The notes beneath the pieces are model-generated. The model searched no databases. It was not told where the DNA came from and saw only the letters and a list, made by a program, of their open reading frames with translations. This document shows, one piece after another, positions 8,626-16,800 of a stretch of 32,868 nucleotides of DNA (position 1 is the stretch's first letter; each line of letters opens with the position of its first letter). The position numbers and the translations under genes are program-made. The DNA is from an uncultured Bacteroidales bacterium (GTDB lineage Bacteria > Bacteroidota > Bacteroidia > Bacteroidales > UBA3663): contig CACZAY010000008.1 of NCBI GenBank assembly GCA_902779265.1, positions 27,869 through 60,736 of the forward strand, given 5' to 3'.

Positions 8626-9978
8626 ATGAAGAATAAGCTTTTTCTGGCGATGTTGGCAGGGTTAAACCTGCCCATCGCCTTTACTAATATTTCAGCACAG
8701 ACGCTGACTGTAACGCTCTCGAATCCGAATAAAGTGGCATTGGCCGATGCCCCAATCTGTATTGCCGTGCCCGAAGGTGCGGACTACAAGAGCGCAAAAG
8801 TGATGATTGACGGCAAGGAGATTCCCTGCCAGATGGACGATCTGGACGAAGACGGCCGGAAGGAGGAACTGGCATTCGTTGTGGACATCGCCAGAAAGGG
8901 CAAGTTGACGGCGCAGATTACCTTCTCGACCGAAGAGGGGAACATTGGCCAATATCCCAAGCGCACACACGCGCAGATGTGGTTCAAGGACAATGACAAA
9001 TCGCGCTCGTACACAGAGAAACAGCACATCGCGACCGATACCGTTTCGGAACGGGTCGACAATATGTATTCGAAGATGATGCACCACGGGCCGGCATTCG
9101 AGAACGAGAAGGTGGCCTACCGCGTCTATTTCGACTGCAAGCAGAGCACCGACTTGTACGGCAAGCGTGTGCCGCAGCTGGAGTTGGCCGATGGATTGTG
9201 GTACAGCAGTGAGGTGCCTGCGCTTGTCAAGGAGCGGAACTTCGGCGATGACATCATCCTGGTCGGTCAGACTATCAGCCTCGGAACTTTGCGCGGATGG
9301 GACGATTCGAAAGATGACCCGGAATATGTCAAGAAGCAGTCGGCTGGCAAGCTGATGGACCCGTGTATGGTGATGATCAAGCCGTTTGAATACCGACAGG
9401 CGCATATTATGGCCAAGGGACCTGTGCGTACCGTGGTTGACATGAATGTCGAAGGTTGGGAGTACAAGGGCCGCAAACTCAACTTGAAGAGCCGCTACAT
9501 CCTCTATGCCGGCAACCGCGAGTGTCAGATTGAGCAGTACGTTTCGTCGGCCGATGGAAAGGGCGAAGACTTGTCGGCTATGGAATTTGTGACGGGTGTG
9601 ATGAAGGTCGGTATCTTCAACACGGATTCTGTGGCATTGGCCGGAATCCACTACATGAAGGATGATAAGGGCCTCTGCGCCTCGTATGGAAAGGATTGGC
9701 CGGATGGCAACCACAAGCTGTATCCGCAGATGTCGGCAGCGGCATTGGCCGTAAGCATCCCAACCAGCTACGTGACGCGTACGATTGACCGCAAGGAGCA
9801 GATTCTCTACGGCATCCATCCGGACAAACAGAACAAGATCGCCTACCGGATGGCCTATTGCGCGCCGGACAAGGAGGGTCCACAACTCACGGAGAAACCT
9901 TGGTCACCAACGAGTTGGTTCGAGTGGTGCAAGCAGTGGAACAAGGTGAAGCCGATTGTGGTAAAAGTGAAGAAGTAA
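8626..9978 (+). CDS. secreted DUF4861 protein, pectin-associated
   Basis: A 450-residue secreted protein with a signal peptide (about 1-24, ending in ISA). The sequence fits DUF4861, a family found beside pectin and rhamnogalacturonan genes in Bacteroidota: an N-terminal beta-sandwich (about 27-105), then the DNKSRSYTEKQ, YRVYFDCKQSTDLYGK and GWDDSKDD blocks. The molecular role is not something I can state. Six bases separate it from the GH28 gene, so co-translation in one operon is very likely and supports a part in pectin breakdown. TTGGCCAA-type motifs are frequent in it (8738, 8945 and variants), unlike GH28. Confidence 0.8.
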   Translation: MKNKLFLAMLAGLNLPIAFTNISAQTLTVTLSNPNKVALADAPICIAVPEGADYKSAKVMIDGKEIPCQMDDLDEDGRKEELAFVVDIARKGKLTAQITFSTEEGNIGQYPKRTHAQMWFKDNDKSRSYTEKQHIATDTVSERVDNMYSKMMHHGPAFENEKVAYRVYFDCKQSTDLYGKRVPQLELADGLWYSSEVPALVKERNFGDDIILVGQTISLGTLRGWDDSKDDPEYVKKQSAGKLMDPCMVMIKPFEYRQAHIMAKGPVRTVVDMNVEGWEYKGRKLNLKSRYILYAGNRECQIEQYVSSADGKGEDLSAMEFVTGVMKVGIFNTDSVALAGIHYMKDDKGLCASYGKDWPDGNHKLYPQMSAAALAVSIPTSYVTRTIDRKEQILYGIHPDKQNKIAYRMAYCAPDKEGPQLTEKPWSPTSWFEWCKQWNKVKPIVVKVKK

Positions 9979-10004
9979 GAATTTAACTATAAGATTTTTG
10001 GCCG

Positions 10005-10631
10005 ATGGAGACCTACAAGCTATACGAAAATAATCCGAACACGCGGATTTTATCGGACATCGCCGATGTGATACGCCATGGCGGAATCGTCATCTATCCC
10101 ACCGATTCGGTCTATGCCATCGGCTGTGATGCCTTGAACCAACATGCGGTCGAGAAAATCTACCAGTACCGTAAGGAGGAGGCCAAGGCATCGAACCTCT
10201 CCATCATCTGTAAGGACATCAGCCAGGCCGACGAATACACCAAGATATCAAAAGAGCAGTTCAAGTTGATGCACCGTAACTTGCCTGGTCCGTTCACTTT
10301 CATCCTGGAAGCCGGACTGAAGCTGCCCAAGGTGTTTCGTAGCCGCAAGACGGTGGGCATCCGTATCCCGAACAACCGTATCCTGCAGGCATTGTTGGAG
10401 GAATTGGACAATCCGATTCTGACCACATCGCTCAAGGTGCCAGTCGAGGAGGACAGCGATGATGCCATCAGCTATATGACTGACCCGTTCCTCATCGAAG
10501 AGACGTTTCAGAATCAGGCCGATATCCTGATAGATGGCGGCTACGGGGAGGAAATGCCGTCGACTGTCGTTGACCTTTCGGACGACGAGGTGAAAATCCT
10601 GCGCCAGGGTGCAGGAATCCTTGAAAGATAA
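10005..10631 (+). CDS. L-threonylcarbamoyladenylate synthase (Sua5/YrdC/TsaC)
   Basis: Enzyme of 208 residues making threonylcarbamoyl-AMP from Thr, bicarbonate and ATP, the first step of the universal tRNA t6A37 modification. YrdC-fold signatures are YPTDSVYAIGCDA, the YRKEEAKASNLSIIC segment corresponding to the family's KxRP...PL region, PGPFTFIL, GIRIPNN and TTSLKVP. It is the short TsaC/YciO form without a C-terminal Sua5 domain, so the YciO subgroup remains possible. The start codon lies inside a variant of the iterated motif (ttggccgATG). The stop codon abuts the mutS2 start with no gap. Confidence 0.88.
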   Translation: METYKLYENNPNTRILSDIADVIRHGGIVIYPTDSVYAIGCDALNQHAVEKIYQYRKEEAKASNLSIICKDISQADEYTKISKEQFKLMHRNLPGPFTFILEAGLKLPKVFRSRKTVGIRIPNNRILQALLEELDNPILTTSLKVPVEEDSDDAISYMTDPFLIEETFQNQADILIDGGYGEEMPSTVVDLSDDEVKILRQGAGILER

Positions 10632-13109
10632 ATGATATACCCACAGAATTTTGAAGAAAAATTAGGATTTGACAAAATCCGACAGATGCTCCGGGACAAC
10701 ACATTGTGCGGTCTCGGAGTTGCGCGTGTTGACGGTATGCAGTTCATGGCCGACAGACGTGCCCTCGAACGGGAGCTTGCCTTGGCGCGCGAGATGATGC
10801 TGGTGCGGCAGGATGGATTGAGGCCCATGCCCACCGATTGTTTCTATGACATGACCGAGCCGTTGCAGCGTATCCGCGTCGTGGGTACCTTCATGGAGGC
10901 GTCCGAACTGTTTGCGTTGCGAAGGTCATTGGCCACAATCGAATCGCTCGTGAGATATTTTCGGCCGATGGAGGGTGTGGCCAATGTCCATCCGCTCATC
11001 AGTGGGGCGGCCGAGACGGTTGCGACGTTCCCCGACATCGTGCGACGCATCGACCAGACACTTACGCCCAATGGCGAAATCCGTGACAACGCGTCCCCGA
11101 CATTGGCCGAAATCCGCCACGAACTCAGTTCGACCATCAATGGCATTTCGCGGATGCTGAACCACATCCTGCGCAGTGCACAGAGCGAGGGCCTGGTCGA
11201 GAAGGATGTGACGCCCGCCATGCGTGACGGCCGATTGGTCATCCCCATCCCGCCGTCGTCGAAACGCAAACTGCGTGGCATCGTGCACGACGAATCGGCC
11301 ACGGGAAAGACGCTCTATGTCGAGCCGGCCGAGGTGGTCGATGCGAACAACCGCATCCGCGAGCTGGAGGCCGACGAGCGGCAGGAAATCGTGCGGATTT
11401 TAACGGCATTGGCCAATGAAATCCGTCCCGCACTGCCCGATATGCTGCCGAGTTACGATTTCCTGGGACTCATTGATTTCCTGCACGCCAAGGCTCGATT
11501 GGCCGAAAGCATAGAGGGCTGCATCCCCACTTTTTCGCCCGATGGCGCGACCGATTGGGTGCAGGCGCGGCATCCGCTGCTCTTCATCCGTTACCGGCGT
11601 GAGGGCAAGAGTGTAGTGCCATTGGACATCCTCCTGGACCACCGCAAGCAGCGTATCGTGTTGATTTCTGGCCCGAATGCCGGTGGCAAGTCGGTCTGTC
11701 TGGAGTCATTGGGCCTCATCCAATACATGCTGCAATGCGGATTGGCCGTTCCGATGAAAGACAATTCGCGCGTCACTGTCTATGACAACATCTTCATTGA
11801 TATCGGCGACGAACAGAGCATCGACAATGACCTTTCGACCTATTCATCGCACCTTCAGAACATGAAGTTCTTTGTGCGCAACGCCAACAGCCGCACCCTG
11901 CTGCTCATCGACGAGTTCGGTTCGGGAACGGAACCACAGATAGGCGGAGCCATCGCGCAGGCGCTGTTGGGCAAGTTCAATGAGGTGAGGGCCAATGGCG
12001 TTATCACGACCCACTTCACCAATCTGAAGCTCTTTGCCGATGAGACCGAGGGTATTGTCAACGGCGCCATGCTCTACGACCGCAGCAAGATGCGTCCGCT
12101 GTTCCGGCTGGAGGTGGGACGGCCTGGTTCATCGTTCGCCATCGAGATTGCGCACAAGATCGGCCTGCCCAACGACGTGATTGACGAGGCCAAGCGTATT
12201 GTCGGCACCGACTACGTGAACATGGACAAGTATCTGCAGGACATCTCGCGGGACAAGCGCTACTGGGAGCAGAAACGCGAGAAAATCCACCAGCAGGAGA
12301 AGGCGTTGGAGCAGAAGCTGTCCGACTACGACGAGAAGAGTGCCGAGCTGAAGAGCCGCAGGCAGGAGGTCATGCAGAAGGCGCGCGAAGAGGCATCGGC
12401 CCTGATGAAAGAGGCCAATGCCCGTATCGAACGCACCATCAAGGAAATCAAGGAGGCGCAGGCCGAGAAGGAGGCAACGCGCAAGATCCGCGAGGAGCAC
12501 GCTCGGTTTGTCGAGAAGCGGATTGCCGAGAAAAAGGCATTGGCCAACACCCAGAAACCGACAAGGAATGAGTCTGTTCCGGCCAATGGAGCATCGGCCA
12601 AAAGCCTCGACGTGGGCGGCTTGGTGCGCATCAAGGGGCAGGCGACCGTGGGCGAAATCCTTGCCATCGACGGCAAGAAAGTGCAGGTGGCGTTCGGCAT
12701 GATACGCAGCACGATTGACAGCTCGCGCCTCGAAATGGTCTCGAAAAACCAACTGAAGAAAGGCGAATCGGCCGACAAGATAGCGCAGTTCGCCAATGCA
12801 CTTAGTTCGACAGGACGCGGCAGCGGGACTTCGTCGGTCGATGTGATGAGTGAGAAGCGAAAGAATTTCAAGACGGAGCTCGACGTGCGCGGCATGAGGG
12901 CCGATGAGGCATTGCAGGCTGTGATGTATTTTCTCGATGATGCGCAGCTGCTTGGGGCCGATGAGGTGCGTATCCTGCACGGTACGGGAACCGGCGCCCT
13001 GCGCGTCGCCATCCGCCAGTATCTTGCCACGCGCGCCTGCGTGCAGAGTTTCCGTGACGAACATGTGCAGTTCGGCGGTGCGGGCATCACCGTGGTCGAG
13101 ATGCTTTAG
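10632..13109 (+). CDS. mutS2: endonuclease MutS2
   Basis: An 825-residue MutS-family ATPase with a C-terminal Smr nuclease domain. MutS2 proteins suppress homologous recombination and also act in rescuing collided ribosomes. The core and lever region (1-330) is followed by Walker A GPNAGGKS (347-354), the Walker B region LLLIDEFGSGTEP and the signature THFTNLK. Then come a long charged coiled coil (about 520-640), a KOW-like segment (GGLVRIKGQATVGEIL) and the Smr domain from about 748 with LDVRGMR and the HGTGTGALR motif. It starts directly on the stop codon of the Sua5-like gene, so the two are translationally coupled. Confidence 0.95.
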   Translation: MIYPQNFEEKLGFDKIRQMLRDNTLCGLGVARVDGMQFMADRRALERELALAREMMLVRQDGLRPMPTDCFYDMTEPLQRIRVVGTFMEASELFALRRSLATIESLVRYFRPMEGVANVHPLISGAAETVATFPDIVRRIDQTLTPNGEIRDNASPTLAEIRHELSSTINGISRMLNHILRSAQSEGLVEKDVTPAMRDGRLVIPIPPSSKRKLRGIVHDESATGKTLYVEPAEVVDANNRIRELEADERQEIVRILTALANEIRPALPDMLPSYDFLGLIDFLHAKARLAESIEGCIPTFSPDGATDWVQARHPLLFIRYRREGKSVVPLDILLDHRKQRIVLISGPNAGGKSVCLESLGLIQYMLQCGLAVPMKDNSRVTVYDNIFIDIGDEQSIDNDLSTYSSHLQNMKFFVRNANSRTLLLIDEFGSGTEPQIGGAIAQALLGKFNEVRANGVITTHFTNLKLFADETEGIVNGAMLYDRSKMRPLFRLEVGRPGSSFAIEIAHKIGLPNDVIDEAKRIVGTDYVNMDKYLQDISRDKRYWEQKREKIHQQEKALEQKLSDYDEKSAELKSRRQEVMQKAREEASALMKEANARIERTIKEIKEAQAEKEATRKIREEHARFVEKRIAEKKALANTQKPTRNESVPANGASAKSLDVGGLVRIKGQATVGEILAIDGKKVQVAFGMIRSTIDSSRLEMVSKNQLKKGESADKIAQFANALSSTGRGSGTSSVDVMSEKRKNFKTELDVRGMRADEALQAVMYFLDDAQLLGADEVRILHGTGTGALRVAIRQYLATRACVQSFRDEHVQFGGAGITVVEML

Positions 13110-13113
13110 AGAC

Positions 13114-13137
13114 TTGGGACATTGGCCAATGCCCCAA
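13114..13137. repeat. intergenic 24-base near-palindrome of the iterated motif
   Basis: cattggccaatg (13120-13131) is flanked by ttggg on the left and cccaa on the right, giving 11 of 12 complementary pairs with one mismatch (13119/13132). It lies 5 bases after the mutS2 stop, just before the terminator hairpin. Confidence 0.8.
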
Positions 13138-13148
13138 TACAACAAAAT

Positions 13149-13179
13149 AAGGATGTCTCTCATCGCGAGAGGCATCCTT
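13149..13179. terminator. bidirectional terminator between mutS2 and the transporter
   Basis: Arms aaggatgtctctc (13149-13161) and gagaggcatcctt (13167-13179) form a 13-pair stem with one G-U pair and a 5-base loop. It sits between convergent genes. The A/T-rich outer ends could serve either strand. Confidence 0.7.
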
Positions 13180-13213
13180 GCCGTATATATGTATAATGAA
13201 TAGTGGGTTCTTG

Positions 13214-14602
13214 TCAGAGCATGAAGAGAATCATCATCTGGGCAGCAAGTACGCGCAGGAACATCGAGAGTGGATAGACCGTTGCATAACCCACAGCCAC
13301 ATTGTCGCCCACGTTCTCCTGGGAATTGGCGAAGGCGAGGGCAGGAGGATTGGTCGATGCGCCTGAAAGTAGGCCGATGAGCGTGCCGTAGTTCACCTTG
13401 AGCAGTGTCTTGCCTACAAATCCGCAGATGAGCAACGGAACGACGGTGATGATTGCGCCATAGGCCACCCAACTCAGACCTCCATGATTGACCAGCGTCT
13501 CTACAAAGCCCGAGCCGGCTTGCAGACCCACGCAGGCGAGGAACAGCGAGATGCCGATTTCGCGAATCATCAGGTTGGCGCTCGTCGTGGTGTAGGTCAC
13601 GACCTTCAGCCTTGGGCCGAAGTGGTTGATGAGAATCGAGACAATGAGCGGACCACCGGCCAGACCCAGTTTGACGGGCTGTGGAATGCCGGGAATATGA
13701 ATCGGGATGCTGCCCAGGAGACAGCCCAGAGCGATACCGGCAAAGATGGCCACCAGATTCGGCTCGTCCAGCTTCTTGATGGAATTGCCTAGGATTTTCT
13801 CCATTGCGGCTACTGCCTTCTCATCGCCCACGACCGTGACGATATCGCCCAGTTGGAGGAGCGTCTCGGGTGTGGCCGAGATTTCGATGCCGGCGCGGCG
13901 GATACGTGTGATGTTCACGCCCATATAGCGGTCAAATTCCAGTTTGCCCAGCGCTACACCGTTCAGTTTGCGTTTCGAGATGCGGATTTTCTTGTTGATG
14001 AGTTTGCCTGAAGTCTTGGCCTCAATCACCTCCTCGGTCTTTTCGGGTTGTGGGGTTATGGCCAATGCCTTGCGGTAGAAGACCTGTTTCAGCACGATGA
14101 ACGACAGGATGCATCCCACGACACCCAGCGGATAGGCCACGGCATAGCCCTGGGCGATGCTTGACGGATCATTGCCGGTCGCATCGGAAAACGCCTGCTG
14201 CGCGGCACCCAAGCCGGGCGTGTTGGTTACGGCACCCGACATGATACCAACCATTGTCGGTGCATCGGTCCCCGTGATTTCAGTGAGCAGGATGGTGACT
14301 CCCACGCCGCACAGGACGAGCAGTGCCGCCAGAAAATTCAGCTTTACACCGCCCGCGCGGAAGCTGGAGAAGAAGCTGGGGCCCACCTGCATGCCTATCG
14401 AATAGACAAACAGGATCAGACCGAACTCTTTCATGAAGTGGAGGATTTCCTTGTCGAGCGTATAACCGAAGTGGGAAAAGACGATTCCCACGAATAGAAT
14501 CCACGTTACGCCCAGTGAAACGCCGAACAATTTGTATCGGCCCAGAATCTTACCCAACGCAATGACTGCGCTCAGGATAAGGATAGAAAGTGCGATTGTC
14601 AT
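13214..14602 (-). CDS. AspT/YidE/YbjL-family transporter with RCK_C domain
   Basis: Inner-membrane transporter of 462 residues built from two related membrane halves: about 1-180 with the SGAVTNTPGLGAAQQ motif (122-136), and about 285-462 with the matching SGASTNPPALAFANS. Between them lies one TrkA-C/RCK_C regulatory domain (about 205-275). Family members include the Tetragenococcus aspartate:alanine antiporter, but the substrate here is unknown; a dicarboxylate or amino acid exchanger is an inference. Many relatives carry two RCK_C domains and are longer. The ATG overlaps the LysR stop (TAATG), so the regulator and transporter are co-translated. Confidence 0.85.
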   Translation of the reverse strand: MTIALSILILSAVIALGKILGRYKLFGVSLGVTWILFVGIVFSHFGYTLDKEILHFMKEFGLILFVYSIGMQVGPSFFSSFRAGGVKLNFLAALLVLCGVGVTILLTEITGTDAPTMVGIMSGAVTNTPGLGAAQQAFSDATGNDPSSIAQGYAVAYPLGVVGCILSFIVLKQVFYRKALAITPQPEKTEEVIEAKTSGKLINKKIRISKRKLNGVALGKLEFDRYMGVNITRIRRAGIEISATPETLLQLGDIVTVVGDEKAVAAMEKILGNSIKKLDEPNLVAIFAGIALGCLLGSIPIHIPGIPQPVKLGLAGGPLIVSILINHFGPRLKVVTYTTTSANLMIREIGISLFLACVGLQAGSGFVETLVNHGGLSWVAYGAIITVVPLLICGFVGKTLLKVNYGTLIGLLSGASTNPPALAFANSQENVGDNVAVGYATVYPLSMFLRVLAAQMMILFML

Positions 14603-15510
14603 TATTTCTTAAGCCATTTTTGTGCGCGGATTTTCACCGCATCCGATTGGATCAGCAGTTGGATGAATTCTTCGGCCGAACGCTTCCTGTAGGCCTTCTT
14701 CAGTGTGAGGACGCAGCCCTTCATCTGAGTGTCCGATGCCATGAGCGGCACAGCTTTCAGTCCCCCTTTCTGGTAGAGCGTCGCCTCCGATAGGACGGTG
14801 AGCATCCTCGTCGTGCGCACAATGTCAAGCAGGCCGTTCACATCATTGATTTCGACCTGAATGTTCAGTTTGTTGTTTTCTTGAGGAAAGGCGCGGTCGA
14901 AGGCCGAACGGGCTTGAGTCTCGCGCGTCGGCATGGCCAGATGGTGCGGACGCAGGTCTTCGATGCTGAATGATTCGTTGTTGGCCAATGGATGTCCTTC
15001 GCTTAAAATGACCGACAGATGATCATCGAAGAGCTCACGCGCGTCGATTTCATCGTCGGTCGTGTTGGGGCGAAAGCAAAGCACAAAATCCAGTTCGGCA
15101 TGTTTCAGCCTTTCGAACAGGTTGCTCATTGTGCCACAAGCGATATTGAGCTTTACGCCAGGGAATTGCTTGGAAAAGGCTTGCACAGCCTCAGTCAAGA
15201 CAGGTTGAAATGAATAGGTTGTGCCAATGTTGAGCTCGCCAGTCAGCATCTGTTTTAAGTCACTGATGCGGGTCAGGCAGTTCTCGGCGTCCTGCAGCGT
15301 CACCTTCGCGATGGGCAGCAGGTGCTGGCCGCTTTCGGTGAGGCTCACGCTGTGGCTGTCTCGGTCAAAGAGCTTGACATCCAGCTCCTCCTCCAGTTGA
15401 CGGATTTGTTGCGAGAGTGTGCTCTGGGTGACATAGAGCGCGCGTGCAGCCTCGGAAAAGTTAAGAACTTCGGCCGTTTTTACGAAATATCTGAGCTGTC
15501 GGAGTTCCAT
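14602..15510 (-). CDS. LysR-family transcriptional regulator
   Basis: A 302-residue LysR-type regulator. The winged helix-turn-helix occupies about 1-60 (FSEAARALYVTQSTLSQQIRQLEEELDVKLFDR, typical spacing) and the effector-binding domain about 88-295. It is similar in tone to CynR/OxyR-like members, but no redox Cys pair is evident (single Cys in AECGT-like position and elsewhere), so an OxyR role is not supported. Its stop overlaps the transporter start, so it probably controls that transporter in response to the substrate. The 45-residue membrane peptide gene lies 15 bases upstream on the same strand. A TTGGCCAA copy (14981) encodes Leu-Ala-Asn. Confidence 0.9.
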   Translation of the reverse strand: MELRQLRYFVKTAEVLNFSEAARALYVTQSTLSQQIRQLEEELDVKLFDRDSHSVSLTESGQHLLPIAKVTLQDAENCLTRISDLKQMLTGELNIGTTYSFQPVLTEAVQAFSKQFPGVKLNIACGTMSNLFERLKHAELDFVLCFRPNTTDDEIDARELFDDHLSVILSEGHPLANNESFSIEDLRPHHLAMPTRETQARSAFDRAFPQENNKLNIQVEINDVNGLLDIVRTTRMLTVLSEATLYQKGGLKAVPLMASDTQMKGCVLTLKKAYRKRSAEEFIQLLIQSDAVKIRAQKWLKK

Positions 15511-15525
15511 TGGCAGTGAAAAAAG

Positions 15526-15663
15526 TTATTCGTTATATTTATTGTAGTGGCCAATGCCATCGGCCTCGGCAGAGTTTTGGTTCTGCTGCTTGGTGAGATG
15601 GTCGATGAGGCGGAGGAATGCTGCAGTAGCAAGGCAGCTGACAATGATGAAAAGCAGTTTCAT
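15526..15663 (-). CDS. 45-residue single-pass membrane peptide
   Basis: Short open frame starting MKLLFIIVSCLATAAFLRLI, one hydrophobic segment (about 2-20), followed by a polar Gln/Asn-rich tail ending HYNKYNE. I chose the ATG at 15663 because the promoter at 15727-15757 lies upstream of it and a longer in-frame extension to 15741 would run through the promoter. It is 15 bases upstream of the LysR gene, so it is probably the first gene of a three-gene operon. I do not recognise a family. It could be a small membrane-modulating protein or simply a leader peptide. Confidence 0.5.
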   Translation of the reverse strand: MKLLFIIVSCLATAAFLRLIDHLTKQQNQNSAEADGIGHYNKYNE

Positions 15664-15726
15664 AATACTTACATTTAACAAATTTGGGTTAGACTTTTTT
15701 GCGTCTTTTTCTTTCTTTTGACGGCG

Positions 15727-15757
15727 CAAAGGTACGGCCAATTTGTCGCTCTTGCAA
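15727..15757 (-). promoter_or_regulatory. Bacteroides-type promoter of the LysR/transporter operon
   Basis: Minus strand: TTGC (15754-15757), 19 bases, TACCTTTG (15727-15734), matching TAnnTTTG exactly in the -7 box. The leader to the small peptide's ATG is about 55-60 bases. Confidence 0.65.
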
Positions 15758-15810
15758 GTATTGTTTCGTGTTTGTTTCTATAGTGGCTATCGGCAAAATC
15801 GATAGCAGCG

Positions 15811-16761
15811 TCATTCCTTGAGGCAGATTTCCTCGATATTATAGCGCGGACGGGCCTTCACTTCCAGATAGATTTTGCCGATGTATTCGCCCACAATGCC
15901 GATGCTGAGCAGTACGGAACCTCCTATGAACCAGAGAGATAGCAGGAGCGATGACCAGCCGGGGACAGCTGTGCCATTGGCCAACGAAACTATCACATAG
16001 CCCAGCATGATGACTGAAATCAGAATGAAGGCGAGGCCAATGTAAATTATCATGCGGACGGGTGCTACGCTGAACGAAGTGATGCCATCGATTGCAAAAT
16101 TTATCATTTTGCTGAGCGGATATTTGCTCTCGCCGGCGAATCTTTCGGCCCTGTCGTAATAGACTTGGGCGGTCTTGTAGCCGATGAGCGGAACGATGCC
16201 GCGCAGGAAGAGGTTGCGTTCGCGGTATTGGCCCAGCTGCTCGACCGCGCGACGGCTCATCAGCCGGAAGTCGGCGTGGTTATAGACTGAGCGCACGCCC
16301 CACCAGCGCATCAGGTGGTAGAAACCCAGCGCTGTGTTGCGCTTGAACCAGGTGTCGGTCGTCCGTTCGCGGCGCACGCCATAGACGATGTCGTTGCCCT
16401 CGGCGAAGAGTGTGACCATCTCCGGGATGACGTTGATGTCGTCCTGGAGGTCGGCGTCAATCGAGATAATGGCATCGGCCAATGTCCTTGCCGTATCGAG
16501 TCCCGCCATGAGCGCGTTCTGGTGGCCGACGTTGCCCGCCAGCTTCACGCCGCACACGTAGGGCAGCGTCTTGTGCAGCGAGGCGATGAGCGGCCAGGTC
16601 TGGTCACTCGAACCGTCGTTTACGAAGAGGATGGTGCTGTGCTGTGGGTCAATCTGCTTGGCATCGGCCATCTGATTCATCAGGGCGACCAGCCGGCGTG
16701 CGGTTTCGTTCAGGACCTGCTCCTCGTTATAGCAGGGGACAACTATCGAAAGTGTAGTCAT
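15811..16761 (-). CDS. family 2 glycosyltransferase, GtrB/DPM1-like
   Basis: Membrane glycosyltransferase of 316 residues. The GT-A domain covers about 1-220 (TLSIVVPCYNEEQVLNETARR, the metal-binding ISIDADLQDD, then the QYRERNLFLRGI block). Two C-terminal membrane segments (about 225-250 and 262-290) and a short cytoplasmic tail follow. This layout is that of undecaprenyl-phosphate glucosyltransferases (GtrB, YfdH) and dolichol-phosphate mannose synthases, which load a sugar on a lipid carrier for surface glycans. The start at 16761 is preferred over a TTG at 16794 because the fold begins at once. It is 39 bases downstream of the nucleoside kinase gene on the same strand. Confidence 0.9.
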   Translation of the reverse strand: MTTLSIVVPCYNEEQVLNETARRLVALMNQMADAKQIDPQHSTILFVNDGSSDQTWPLIASLHKTLPYVCGVKLAGNVGHQNALMAGLDTARTLADAIISIDADLQDDINVIPEMVTLFAEGNDIVYGVRRERTTDTWFKRNTALGFYHLMRWWGVRSVYNHADFRLMSRRAVEQLGQYRERNLFLRGIVPLIGYKTAQVYYDRAERFAGESKYPLSKMINFAIDGITSFSVAPVRMIIYIGLAFILISVIMLGYVIVSLANGTAVPGWSSLLLSLWFIGGSVLLSIGIVGEYIGKIYLEVKARPRYNIEEICLKE

Positions 16762-16782
16762 GTGTTGGTTTCGTTTTATTGA

Positions 16783-16798
16783 GGCATTGGCCAATGCC
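16783..16798. repeat. intergenic copy of the iterated palindrome
   Basis: A perfect 16-base palindrome, ggcattggccaatgcc, in the 39-base gap between the kinase stop and the glycosyltransferase start. Confidence 0.85.
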
Positions 16799-16800
16799 CT

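Noticed and set aside
14602..15510. LysR gene as OxyR
   Set aside because: The paired redox cysteines and associated peroxide genes are not visible; only the general LysR family can be supported.
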